Below are positions 5,857-12,553 of a stretch of 17,878 nt of DNA, piece by piece (within the stretch, counting starts at the first letter, position 1; every line of letters starts with the position of its first letter). The notes beneath the pieces are model-generated. The model saw only the letters and a list, made by a program, of their open reading frames with translations. It made no database searches and had not been told where the DNA came from. The position numbers were made by a program, and so were the translations under genes. The DNA is taken from assembly GCA_040879025.1 (NCBI GenBank), contig JBBDLF010000030.1, forward strand, positions 1-17,878, given 5' to 3'. This DNA is from JBBDLF01 sp040879025 (lineage in GTDB: Bacteria > Pseudomonadota > Gammaproteobacteria > Pseudomonadales > Pseudohongiellaceae).

Positions 5857-6154
5857 ATGATAGAAGTCCGTACAACTGCTCAGTTTAGGAAGTGGTTCGG
5901 CGCCCTAAAGGACCGAAGGGCGAGGGCGCGCATCCAGGCTAGAACTGACAGATTGGAGATCGGTCACTTCGGAGACGTAGAGCCGGTCGGCGACGGCGTA
6001 AGCGAACTGCGCATCTTCTACGGTCCTGGATACAGGGTTTACTTCGTCCTACGGAATAACTTTCGTCGTGATACTTCTATCGGGTGGCGATAAAAGCTCT
6101 CAGCAAGCCGACATCGCCAAAGCCAAAGAAATCGCCAAGCAATTAGAGGTGTAG
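5857..6154 (+). pseudogene. higB: HigB/RelE-type toxin, frameshifted
   Basis: The first ~70 codons read as a HigB-type (Gp49-like, RelE superfamily) mRNA interferase: MIEVRTTAQFRKWFGALKDR, then VEPVGDGVSELRIFYGPGYR-VYFVLRN. Near 6060-6063 (AACTTTCG) one extra base shifts the frame to an early stop at 6091-6093. The next frame carries the missing end: FVVILLSGGDKSSQQADIAK, then AKEIAKQLEV and TAG at 6152-6154. The total length (298 nt) is one more than a multiple of three. The lost GGDKSSQ part is conserved in the family, so the product should be inactive unless frameshifting is programmed or the base is a sequencing error. Confidence 0.85.
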
Positions 6155-6157
6155 GCT

Positions 6158-6487
6158 ATGGGCATCAAGACTACTCGGTGGAATTCTGCAGAACATCTTA
6201 AAACGGATGAAGATATTGAGTTGTACCTCGAGGCATCTATCGAAGAGGCCGGTGATGATCCTGCGTTTATTGTTCACGCATTGGGAGTTATTGCCCGCGC
6301 AAAAAATATGAGCCAACTTGCAAGAGATACCGGACTGACCCGCGAAGGGTTATACAAGGCATTTTCTTCTGAAGGTAATCCGACGTTTACCACTGTCGCT
6401 AAGGTAGCAAAGGCGCTTGGCTTGCAGATCACCGTGCAAATGGTCCCCAAGAAGCCTTCTAATGGTCAGTTCCACGCAGCTGGTTAA
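6158..6487 (+). CDS. higA: HigA-type antitoxin (addiction-module antidote, XRE HTH)
   Basis: 109 residues with a helix-turn-helix at ~50-95: ARAKNMSQLARDTGLTREGL, then YKAFSSEGNPTFTTVAKVAK. This is the 'putative addiction module antidote protein' type that pairs with Gp49-like HigB toxins. The N-terminal YLEASIEEAGDDPAF segment is typical. It starts 3 nt after the end of the toxin's corrected frame, with GAGG 8 nt upstream. It should bind AACTATAGTT repeats upstream of higB. Intact although its toxin is frameshifted. Confidence 0.9.
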   Translation: MGIKTTRWNSAEHLKTDEDIELYLEASIEEAGDDPAFIVHALGVIARAKNMSQLARDTGLTREGLYKAFSSEGNPTFTTVAKVAKALGLQITVQMVPKKPSNGQFHAAG

Positions 6488-6517
6488 ACTGGATTCGAAT
6501 AGAGGTCAGTATAGCGC

Positions 6518-6639
6518 CCTCTAACCATCAGTTGCAGACCGACACCGGATACTACGCAGCTTTTGTGTTACTCGCTGGCGCTCAAACAATAACACAAAAG
6601 CCGCTTCATACCCGCCGCGGCTGAACTGGGCGCTAGAGG
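6518..6639 (+). other. attC site with a strong terminal hairpin
   Basis: Left box CCTCTAAC (6518-6525) mirrors GCTAGAGG (6632-6639) except for one position: the crossover triplet reads GCT instead of GTT. Arms CAGTTGCAGACCG and CGGCTGAACTG pair. The tip is a perfect 12-bp hairpin, GCTTTTGTGTTA (6559-6570) with TAACACAAAAGC (6590-6601). The altered crossover base could make this attC inactive. Confidence 0.75.
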
Positions 6640-6649
6640 AGCCACGTGC

Positions 6650-6772
6650 ATGACCCCAGAAGTAATTCACAGAGCGGTGCAACGCGAGTTTCCAGGACTT
6701 GTCTCGGAGCGCAGGAGTAGCCCAGATGGGTGGTCATACTTTCTCGGACCAACGCGGATGGCGGTGGGTTAG
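6650..6772 (+). pseudogene. Truncated cassette gene, family unknown
   Basis: ATG 6650 lies 11 bp after the attC, as expected for a cassette gene, and the frame runs 40 codons (MTPEVIHRAVQREFPGLVSE, then RRSSPDGWSYFLG). From about 6745 the same bases read on the other strand as part of a tyrosine recombinase, so the last ~9 codons are not native. No recognised family in the ~33 native residues. A deletion or insertion removed the rest and the cassette's own attC. Confidence 0.5.
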
Positions 6773-6880
6773 CCAGTAGCATCTCAGCGCCTGCAAAGTG
6801 GCTTGTGGTAGCGTGACAAACCGATCTTTCTTACCCTTGCCCTGACGGACGTGCACCTTCAAGGTAGCGACCGGTAAAAA
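6745..6880 (-). pseudogene. Tyrosine recombinase fragment (IS91-associated type)
   Basis: The minus strand reads TLKVHVRQGKGKKDRFVTLP, then QATLQALRCYWLTHRHPRW. This is the beta-sheet/catalytic-lysine region (KGKKDR) of a tyrosine recombinase, of the kind that travels with IS91-like transposases and is also similar to integron integrases in this stretch. The upstream and downstream catalytic RHR/Y parts are absent. It is too short to start from any codon. Joined to the broken gene at 6650 on one side and to the end of the brnTA cassette on the other. Confidence 0.7.
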
Positions 6881-6912
6881 CCTGCTCTGATGTAAACCCG
6901 GCTAGCGCGCAG

Positions 6913-7188
6913 TCATTGCCTGCGATGAGTGCTATTCACTTCATCGGCTAGCCAGGCCTTGATAAGAGATTGATAAGGCATGTCCCGTTTGTTGGCCTCG
7001 ATTTTAATGCGATCCAAAAGCGATTCAGGGAGCCTCAGCGATATTGTTTTGGTCGACGGCTTTAAATTTGGAAACCTGGCGAGTTTGGCCTTGCTCCAGT
7101 CCACATACTCAGTGGAATCGTGGGTTTGCCAAAAGTCGCGTTCTTCCGCTTCACTTTTAAATTCAGGGATTTTCTTCAATTTGCTCAT
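6913..7188 (-). CDS. brnA: BrnA/CopG-type ribbon-helix-helix antitoxin
   Basis: 91 residues. The N-terminal part (FKSEAEERDFWQTHDSTEYV, DWSKAKLARFPNLKPSTK) is the toxin-binding region typical of CopG/BrnA antitoxins. Residues ~47-85 (TISLRLPESLLDRIKIEANK, then DMPYQSLIKAWLADEV) form the ribbon-helix-helix. Its ATG lies inside the 3' end of brnT (26-bp overlap), with AAGGAGA about 10 nt upstream: a strong site that should give antitoxin in excess. It likely represses at the palindrome 7478-7498. Intact. Confidence 0.9.
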   Translation of the reverse strand: MSKLKKIPEFKSEAEERDFWQTHDSTEYVDWSKAKLARFPNLKPSTKTISLRLPESLLDRIKIEANKRDMPYQSLIKAWLADEVNSTHRRQ

Positions 7189-7474
7189 AAACTTTTCTCT
7201 CCTTGCGGTGCATATCTCTAGCAGAAACTATCCGCACAAGGGTTCCTTTCGAACGAAAGGTAAACGTTATATGCAGAAGTCTCAGATCATCAGTAACACC
7301 AAGGGCGTGGTATCTGGTCTCCTTCTGGCTATGTTTTATGTCATCCATTAACAAGAGAGGCTCATTGAAAAACACTTGTTCTGCTTCTGATGGCAAGACA
7401 TTGTGTTTACTGACAATTTTTTCGGTGTTGCCGGAGTCCCAGTCAAAGCCAGCTTGTTGAATCAGATGAATCAT
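7163..7474 (-). CDS. brnT: BrnT-type RNase toxin
   Basis: 103 residues. AGFDWDSGNTEKIVSKHNV and SEAEQVFFNEPLLLMDDIKH correspond to the family signature (FeWDxxKaxxNxxKHgvsF..A..vf.dp); HALGVTDDLRLLHITFTFR and VRIVSARDMHRKERKVYE complete the RelE-like fold. BrnT toxins are ribosome-independent mRNA-cleaving RNases. Toxin-first order, with the antitoxin overlapping. No Shine-Dalgarno; the -10 element lies about 5 nt from ATG 7474. Appears intact, including the C-terminal SAR...RKE stretch. Confidence 0.88.
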   Translation of the reverse strand: MIHLIQQAGFDWDSGNTEKIVSKHNVLPSEAEQVFFNEPLLLMDDIKHSQKETRYHALGVTDDLRLLHITFTFRSKGTLVRIVSARDMHRKERKVYEQIEENP

Positions 7475-7477
7475 AGA

Positions 7478-7508
7478 TGTATATTGCCAGCATATACAAA
7501 GTTTGCAA
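7478..7508 (-). promoter_or_regulatory. brnTA operator and probable promoter
   Basis: Perfect inverted repeat TGTATAT (7478-7484) / ATATACA (7492-7498) with a 7-bp spacer, ending 3 bp before the brnT start codon. On the minus strand TTGCAA (7508-7503), 17 bp, AATATA (7485-7480) is a plausible promoter whose -10 lies in the repeat. Transcription would start at the ATG. The promoter assignment is weaker than the operator. Confidence 0.6.
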
Positions 7509-7512
7509 TAGG

Positions 7513-7616
7513 CGCTAATAAATTCTTACAGACGGACCAAATCATGCTGTCACGCCTCTTGCTTGCGCAATAGGGGCGCCAACATGCTTTGGCCGCTGAG
7601 GAACGGCGCGTTATAT
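7513..7616 (+). other. attC site (type shared with 3848-3948)
   Basis: Right box GTTATAT (7610-7616) preceded by GCGC; the left box is weak (CGCTAAT, 7513-7519). Inner arms GACGGACCAAA and TTTGGCCGCTGAGG pair; the middle holds GGCGCC. It aligns with the attC at 3848 along its length. The next, reverse-strand ccdB stop (TTA 7611-7613) lies in the right box. Confidence 0.75.
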
Positions 7617-7928
7617 GCCAGAGAGCACGAAATCGACAGCAGCGACAATTTCAGCCCTGTAATGGGTAAGATTGCAAAGCTCTCGGCCGAGCTGGCTGCG
7701 ATCCACCCCAGCCATGTCTTGCACCATTGCTGTAAAGCGATGGCCATCTATAACCAGAACAGGGTTTAACTTTGAGATTGTAATATGGGCCACTGCCTCG
7801 GAAGGACTGAGTGGTACCACAATGGTAGTACGTAGGTCATCGAGCAGATTGCTTTGAATATCCAATAAGTAGGGGAATTGCTCGCGGCTAGCCGGACTTG
7901 TGTTCTGATAAGCGACGAACTGAGCCAT
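7611..7928 (-). CDS. ccdB: CcdB DNA gyrase toxin
   Basis: 105 residues that read as CcdB along their length: MAQFVAYQNTSPASREQFPY, LLDIQSNLLDDLRTTIVVPL, LNPVLVIDGHRFTAMVQDMA, and the end AEIVAAVDFVLSGI. CcdB traps the GyrA-DNA cleavage complex; its C-terminal tail (WGI in F plasmid) contacts gyrase, and here SGI keeps Gly-Ile but not Trp. Its ATG overlaps the ccdA stop by one base (TGATG). The stop codon is supplied by the cassette's first bases. Appears intact. Confidence 0.93.
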   Translation of the reverse strand: MAQFVAYQNTSPASREQFPYLLDIQSNLLDDLRTTIVVPLSPSEAVAHITISKLNPVLVIDGHRFTAMVQDMAGVDRSQLGRELCNLTHYRAEIVAAVDFVLSGI

Positions 7929-8173
7929 CAGAACTTCCTTACGCTGTCGCTGAATGTGCCATGCTTTTCGACCTGTTCATTGTAGGCTTGAATAGCCGAG
8001 GCGTTTTCCTGGCGCCATTGGGCTCGCCGCTGTCCACGCAACTGCTCGGCAAGCGCTTGTTCAAGTGTCGCTGACAGGTTAATTTTCAGGCTTCGCGCCT
8101 GATTAAGTAAGTCGCTGTTTATACTAACATTAGTCGGTTTTTTTGGTGCTTCGACATTGTAAAAATCGGTCAT
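7928..8173 (-). CDS. ccdA: CcdA antitoxin
   Basis: 81 residues. The N-terminal ribbon-helix-helix is KKPTNVSINSDLLNQARSLK then INLSATLEQALAEQLRG; the C-terminal QWRQENASAIQAYNEQVEKH and GTFSDSVRKF match the disordered CcdB-neutralising tail of CcdA (…N..FvE..G.fsDe.R.F). It dimerises, binds the operator and wraps CcdB. First gene of the operon, with GAGG about 10 nt before ATG 8173 and a leader of some 20 nt. Intact. Confidence 0.93.
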   Translation of the reverse strand: MTDFYNVEAPKKPTNVSINSDLLNQARSLKINLSATLEQALAEQLRGQRRAQWRQENASAIQAYNEQVEKHGTFSDSVRKF

Positions 8174-8194
8174 GATAACAGCCTCGCTTAGTCA

Positions 8195-8231
8195 ATGCGC
8201 ATAGCATATGCGCATATTGGATGCGAAGCAA
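8195..8231 (-). promoter_or_regulatory. ccdAB promoter and operator
   Basis: Minus strand TTGCTT (8231-8226), 17 bp, TATGCT (8208-8203). The palindrome ATGCGCAT appears twice, 8195-8202 and 8208-8215, 13 bp apart and bracketing the -10. This fits CcdA or CcdAB autoregulation. Transcription should begin near 8196. Confidence 0.75.
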
Positions 8232-8247
8232 GGTATATAACAAAATA

Positions 8248-8278
8248 AGGATATGCCGCGCTTGCCGTGACATATCCT
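8248..8278 (+). repeat. Inverted repeat, possible attC remnant
   Basis: AGGATATG (8248-8255) pairs perfectly with CATATCCT (8271-8278) around a 15-nt loop. TATAACAA just upstream (8235-8243 region) looks like an attC left box, and an attC is expected here at the end of the ccdAB cassette. No GTTRRRY right box follows at a plausible distance, so the site is probably truncated. A transcription terminator is less likely because there is no T-run. Confidence 0.4.
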
Positions 8279-8499
8279 GTTGCTGAACAAGCCCGGAGCG
8301 CTCACTCAAGTCGATTCTGATGTCTTTCTATATAGGAAATAAATCCGGCAGGATGTTGCGCTGTGCGTTCGGCGTTGAGATCAACGCTTTGATAAGGGCG
8401 AGCAGTAGCCTCGCTGGGGCAGCGATGTTTAAAAAATCACAATTACAGTCTATTGCGTTCCTCCCTGCAGGTGGGTTTCAGGTTGGCCAGCTTGCGTCC
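8279..8499. other. Non-coding junk between ccdAB and the IS91 remnant
   Basis: I find no credible gene in this stretch. It contains a small perfect hairpin, GCGTTGA (8372-8378) with TCAACGC (8381-8387). Open frames here have no recognisable protein and no ribosome-binding site. It may include the terminus of the IS91-type element, but I cannot place an end. Confidence 0.4.
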
Positions 8500-8862
8500 T
8501 TACCCGCTGTCGGGTACTGCGCGCCGAAAGCCCTTGGGCAGGGCATGCTGCAATAGCAGCCATACGAAATCCTCGCCTGGCAGTGTGCGGGTCCGGCGCT
8601 CACCGGTTTTGCCATCGGTGTAGCGGAAGGTGACGTGGGTTCCGTTGCAGTGCGCGACCCAGCGTTTGGGCGTGGGCGGCAGAGCAAGCCCGTCGGTGGC
8701 GAGCGTGTGTAGCAGCGCGCCGCGGAACGCGGCCGCCAGGGCCTTGCCGTTGAAGAGGTGGTCGTCACCGAGACGCCGCCACAGCCGCTGTGCCCGATCC
8801 ACTTCGCCTGCGGGTACCACTACGTGCACATGGGGGTGGGTGTATAAGTTCGTTGCCTGGTA
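8500..8862 (-). pseudogene. IS91-family transposase remnant
   Basis: The minus strand reads HPHVHVVVPAGEVDRAQRLW (HUH motif HVH), then LFNGKALAAAFRGALLHTLA, PKRWVAHC, and after an abrupt jump NGTHVTFRYTDGKTGERRTR and LPGEDFVWLLLQHALPKGFR. This is the Y2/HUH rolling-circle transposase of IS91-like elements. The segment between WVAHC and NGTHV, where the family has YLSRYLYRG with the catalytic tyrosines, is deleted. Both ends are missing as well. Inactive; it indicates past rolling-circle transposition near the cassettes. Confidence 0.85.
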
Positions 8863-8882
8863 TAACCATGAGCATCGTCGTG

Positions 8883-9001
8883 ATGTGCCTCACGGCACGG
8901 GAGTAGGCCTCGATGGTCTTCTCGCTCTTGCCCTGCCGCTGCAGTGCGCTAAGATGGCGTTGATACAGTGAGTCAAAACGTTTTTTCTGAGTGTGGTGCA
9001 T
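8883..9001 (-). pseudogene. N-terminus of an IS91-associated tyrosine recombinase
   Basis: ATG 9001 begins MHHTQKKRFDSLYQRHLSAL, then QRQGKSEKTIEAYSRAVRHI, the SAM-like core-binding domain of the recombinases encoded beside IS91-type transposases. After ~40 residues the match stops and the frame runs into the transposase remnant out of frame. The catalytic domain is missing; a middle piece of the same kind of protein is at 6745-6880. Decayed. Confidence 0.75.
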
Positions 9002-9047
9002 GGGATGATTCCTCTGTTGTCGTACCCGGACGTGGGTACGAGAGGGA

Positions 9048-9521
9048 TTATCCCTTTATTGGAACGGTGTGCTTTTTCTGCCGCGTAGCGGCTTCGTCCA
9101 ACAAAGTGCAGCAGTTCGCGCCTGGCGGCGCCTGAAACAAAGGGACATAATTGGAGCGCAGGGTCCTGGGTGCCCTGTCAATTTCACGCCCGGTAAAATG
9201 TTCCCACAGGTAGCAGGCTTTTCTCAGGTACTGGCTGGTCGGACCGGCTTCGTAAGCGGCAATCAGCTCCGACTCTGGCACTGTGGGCAGTATCTGGGCC
9301 AGGATCATCAGATCGACGCCCTCATGTTTAAGCGCAAACAGAATATGGTCCAAGGCACTGGCGTCATTCGCCGGAGCGACAGCAGATGGCACCGCAAGGC
9401 AGTTGCCGATGACCTCTATGCGAGTCACGGAACGGAGCTCAGCATAGCGCTCCGGCACAGGCGCTTTACGACCTCCTGCCCAGCCAGCCAAGCATACCCT
9501 ACTTTCATCTATTGCCCTTTC
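9048..9521 (-). pseudogene. Fic-family protein fragment (N-terminal helical region)
   Basis: Residues such as LRSVTRIEVIGNCLAVPSAV, DHILFALKHEGVDLMILAQI and YLRKACYLWEHFTGREIDR followed by NYVPLF match the N-terminal all-helical part of Fic-domain proteins (…fAlkhEGvnl..l..lf...p...l...i...P.g.YaRr..fLyEwltg..ld). The catalytic HPFxDGNGR region is absent: the frame degenerates after NYVPLF and ends at 9048. No good start codon; the frame is open from 9521. Fic proteins AMPylate targets and are often toxins, but this piece has no active site. No partner antitoxin is seen. Confidence 0.6.
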
Positions 9522-9543
9522 TCACGGACTTTATTGGATTAGT

Positions 9544-9659
9544 TCCCCAACTTTTTAATATCCTACACAGATTCCACTCTGCCCGGCATCACTTCACGCC
9601 TGTCCAACCCCTGGTCCAGCAGAGCCCTGGTCCGTTACCTCATCGGTAACCATCGCCCA
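9544..9659. other. Junction sequence between Fic fragment and helicase block
   Basis: No gene is assigned. A start-less plus-strand frame (NPWSSRALVRYLIGNHRPLT) is open across it and could be a gene fragment, but I do not recognise it. It ends at the point where the RecQ-like frame on the other strand is cut. Confidence 0.3.
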
Positions 9660-9722
9660 CTAACCGGGGCGGAAGTCCCGCAGCTTAAAGGTCTGCTGTA
9701 GCTGCAGCTCTATCTCCTGCAT
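9660..9722 (-). pseudogene. 5' end of a RecQ-like helicase gene, truncated
   Basis: A consensus ribosome-binding site (AAGGAGG, 6 nt spacing) precedes ATG 9722, which overlaps the last 38 bp of the SNF2 helicase gene. The 20 codons read MQEIELQLQQTFKLRDFRPG. The F-x-x-x-FRPG(Q) end is motif 0 of RecQ-family helicases, where the adenine-binding Q follows. Here a TAG comes instead, and the downstream sequence has no helicase motifs, so a rearrangement cut the gene exactly in motif 0. The call rests on a short motif plus the operon context. Confidence 0.55.
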
Positions 9723-12393
9723 CTGTTGCCTCCTTGTTGGTTGGTGCTGCGCCTCCCAGATTCAGCAGACGTGCCAGGGTCTGGGCGAAACCGGACAAGG
9801 CCCGTTCATCCGGCAGTTTGAGGGTCAATTGCAAGTCGCCCTCGTCGGTTCTGTGCAAGGATTCGCCCAGCTGCCGTTCCAGTACCGCACTCAATTCCCG
9901 GGTCTGTGCCGTTTCCGCCGGCAACAATTCGTTGATAAACCCAAAAGCAGCTGCAACCAGTTGCCCGCTCGTTTCCGACAGCCGTTGTTGCCGTGTCGCC
10001 TGGTCCAGTTCGCGCCGCTGTTGCGCTTCGTCCGTCGGGGCTTCCGGTTTCGCACCCAACAGGATCTCCAGGCGCCGACGCAGATCATCGATACTACTGG
10101 TCAGATCCACCTGGTCGATATCGGTATCGGGATCCAGTGCCGCCAATGCCAACTCCTTTTTAGCCGACAGAGTGGCGAGCAGATTTTCCTCCAGGGTCTG
10201 TTCCGTCACCAGCAAGTACACCTGTACCGGCTGTTGCTGTCCCATGCGATGGGCGCGGGCGATGCGCTGCTCCAGTAACGCGGGGTTCCAGGGCAGATCG
10301 ATATTGATCACAGTATTGGCCGCCTGCAGGTTGAGCCCGGTGGCGCCGGCATTGGTGGTGAGAAACACGCTGCAATCGCTGTCGTTCTGGAAACGCCGCA
10401 CCAGTTGCTGGCGCTTCTTCTGGGGCACGGATCCGTCCAGGCGCACGAAATCCCAGCCGTGTTTTTGCAGCAGCGGCTCAATCAGATTGAGCATGCGGGT
10501 CCACTCGGAAAACACAATGATCTTGCGGTCTTCTTCCTGTGCCAGTTCCGCCAACAGGGAGTCCAACTCCTGCAATTTGCTGGAATAACCCGGCTGCACG
10601 CCGTCCACCAGGCTGGTGCTGTTTGCTGTCAGGCGGCACATCAACAGCGCCTTTTGCAGGCGCAGCAGGTCCATTTCGGTCAAGTAGCGTTTGCCGGCAA
10701 TGCGCACTGCCGTGCTGTGAAAACCGCCGTGCATGTTGAGTTGCGCCTCGGTGGGGGCGATGCGGATCACCTTGGTGCTGCGTTCGGGCAGCTGTTGCCG
10801 CACCGAACCGCGGGTGCGGCGCAGAAGTATGGGCTGCAAGGTTTTGCGCAGCTGCGCCAGGTTTCTGTAGCCGAGCACTTTGCCTTTTTCGTCGATGATC
10901 CGGTGGCGATTATAGAAATCGAAATCCGGCCCCAGGCGGCGGTCATCGACAAACTCCACCACGGAATATAAATCGTCGAGACGGTTTTCCAGCGGCGTCC
11001 CCGTCAGCAACAGAGCAAACCGGGAACGCAGGGCCTTGATGGTCTGGCTGGTCTTGGCTTCCCAGTTTTTGATTCGCTGCCCTTCGTCGAGAATAATCAG
11101 ATCCCAGTGCTGATCGCCAATGCGCGCGCTGTCGCGCAGCACCTGCTCGTAGTTGCACAGGCTAAAAAACACCGGTGCCCGGTATTGTGCCGCCCGGGTT
11201 TTGGCATCCCCGATGACAATCTGGCTGTCGCGCTCGCAGAATTTTGCGATCTCACTGCGCCATTGGGACTTGACCGAGGCCGGCGTCACCACCAGCACAC
11301 GTTCGATGCCGGCCTCCCGCGCCAGCAGTTCCGCCACACCGATGCCCTGGATGGTCTTGCCCAGGCCCATCTCATCGGCGAGGATGGCGCGCCCGGCACC
11401 CACGGCAAAGGCGATACCTTCGAGTTGGTAAGGCAGCAGCGGTATTTTGAGCAGGTTTTCCCGCAGGGGGTGTGTATCCGGTGTTCGGCGGATGGCCCTG
11501 ACCGTGTCCTGAATCCGCTCGCGAAACAGCAGCCGCTCCAGGTATTCTTCCGCATCAGGGTAGATCAGCACGTCCTCACCCAGGCGCTCCAGCCGTTGCA
11601 GGAGCACAAGCAACTGGTGGCCATTGTCTATCGCCTTGTCACGCCAGGGCTTGATAACCTTCGTCACCGGGGACGACAAGGTGTCCGGCAACAGGAACCG
11701 CAGCTCCAGCGTCTTGCCGTAACGCAGATGCAAGGCGATCTGCTTTTGCCGGTAGGGTTTGTTGCGGATCGCAGCGGGAAAGCGTTTTTCCACTTTCGCC
11801 AGCGCATGTAGAAGGTGTTTACAGACACCCAGGGTATTTTTGCGGAAGTCAGGGCAACTGCAATAGGAATCTCCAGGCTCCCATCCCCGCAACGCCGCCC
11901 GGTAGGTTTTGCCGGAGGTGGCGTTGGTGACCAGATAGTCGCTCCACAACACCTTCGGGGTCAGCGACTTGACCCGCATTTTCTCGATGGCCGCCCGCTC
12001 CCTGCGCTCACCCAGGGCCTGCTCCCGTAACTCGCTGTCGCTCAAGGCGGCAACCGGCTGAGGCTCGGGTGGCGCCTTGGCCAACCCCAGCGGGGTTTTT
12101 TCCTCAAGGATCAGGGATAGCGCGGCGCCAATGTGCTCACATTGCTGCTTGTGGCAACTGCAGCGCCAACCGAGAGTCGAACGGTTTTTGCCATGCAACC
12201 GGATGGACAATTCGGCATCGGACAGCAGTAGACGAAACTGTTGTTCATCAAACCTGACGTCCCGATCCAGATCGATGTCGTAGAGTCCACCTTGCTGCAA
12301 CAGTGCATCGCCCCGGGAGCCCAACAGCTTTACCGCCTGGCGATAGCTGAGGCGCGATAGTTTATCTTTAAGGGTCATCGACTGGCCGGGCAT
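9685..12393 (-). CDS. SNF2-family helicase with two SWIM zinc fingers
   Basis: 902 residues. SWIM-type zinc motifs occur at 78-87 (CSCHKQQCEH) and 178-193 (CSCPDFRKNTLGVCKH). The SNF2 ATPase follows: Q-like motif PYQLEGIAFA (~321), Walker A ADEMGLGKT (339-347), Walker B ILDEGQ (434-439, a DEGQ variant of DEAH), motif III TGTPLEN (464-470), and the second RecA lobe with IIVFSEWTRM (~625), TNAGATGLNLQ (~680) and motif VI QRIARAHRMGQ (709-719). Members are ATP-driven DNA translocases; SWIM domains bind DNA or protein. GGAG lies 6 nt before ATG 12393. Complete, GC-rich and unlike the cassette genes. Probable operon with the truncated RecQ-like gene. Confidence 0.93.
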   Translation of the reverse strand: MPGQSMTLKDKLSRLSYRQAVKLLGSRGDALLQQGGLYDIDLDRDVRFDEQQFRLLLSDAELSIRLHGKNRSTLGWRCSCHKQQCEHIGAALSLILEEKTPLGLAKAPPEPQPVAALSDSELREQALGERRERAAIEKMRVKSLTPKVLWSDYLVTNATSGKTYRAALRGWEPGDSYCSCPDFRKNTLGVCKHLLHALAKVEKRFPAAIRNKPYRQKQIALHLRYGKTLELRFLLPDTLSSPVTKVIKPWRDKAIDNGHQLLVLLQRLERLGEDVLIYPDAEEYLERLLFRERIQDTVRAIRRTPDTHPLRENLLKIPLLPYQLEGIAFAVGAGRAILADEMGLGKTIQGIGVAELLAREAGIERVLVVTPASVKSQWRSEIAKFCERDSQIVIGDAKTRAAQYRAPVFFSLCNYEQVLRDSARIGDQHWDLIILDEGQRIKNWEAKTSQTIKALRSRFALLLTGTPLENRLDDLYSVVEFVDDRRLGPDFDFYNRHRIIDEKGKVLGYRNLAQLRKTLQPILLRRTRGSVRQQLPERSTKVIRIAPTEAQLNMHGGFHSTAVRIAGKRYLTEMDLLRLQKALLMCRLTANSTSLVDGVQPGYSSKLQELDSLLAELAQEEDRKIIVFSEWTRMLNLIEPLLQKHGWDFVRLDGSVPQKKRQQLVRRFQNDSDCSVFLTTNAGATGLNLQAANTVINIDLPWNPALLEQRIARAHRMGQQQPVQVYLLVTEQTLEENLLATLSAKKELALAALDPDTDIDQVDLTSSIDDLRRRLEILLGAKPEAPTDEAQQRRELDQATRQQRLSETSGQLVAAAFGFINELLPAETAQTRELSAVLERQLGESLHRTDEGDLQLTLKLPDERALSGFAQTLARLLNLGGAAPTNKEATDAGDRAAATADL

Positions 12394-12553
12394 TGATTAC
12401 TCCATCCCACTTGCTGAGAAAGAACGCATCATAAAAGTTTAGCCCCGCACAGCCAAGCAGTAATACTGAAGGTGACAACCCTGGGCTCAATTTCTGACTT
12501 GCGGCACCCAGGCCGAGCTCTTGACGGTGGTCGTTTGTGTCATAGTGAGCGTC
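12394..12553. other. Intergenic region upstream of the SNF2 helicase gene
   Basis: About 160 bp separates pirin from the helicase gene on the minus strand. I see only the helicase ribosome-binding site; no convincing promoter, terminator or attC was recognised. Confidence 0.4.

Noticed and set aside
6913..7616. CRISPR-like repeats in AT-rich intergenic parts
   Set aside because: Repeats here are single inverted repeats (operators, attC arms); no regularly spaced direct repeats were seen anywhere in the window.
8320..8556. 78-codon plus-strand frame
   Set aside because: Its second half overlaps the IS91 remnant, and its translation looks like no known protein.
9058..9125. attC-like sequence (GCTTTTTCTGCCGC ... 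GCGGCTTCGTC ... CAAAGTGC), similar to parts of the attC at 4927
   Set aside because: No R''/R' boxes were found and it is coding sequence of the Fic fragment; the similarity could be chance or a remnant too eroded to call.
9544..9703. Start-less plus-strand frame (NPWSSRALVRYLIGNHRPLT)
   Set aside because: It looks protein-like but has no start, no family I recognise, and its end overlaps the better supported RecQ-like start on the other strand.
9734..11811. Long plus-strand open frames opposite the SNF2 helicase gene
   Set aside because: They mirror a GC-rich coding sequence with clear helicase motifs and show no protein family or ribosome-binding site of their own.
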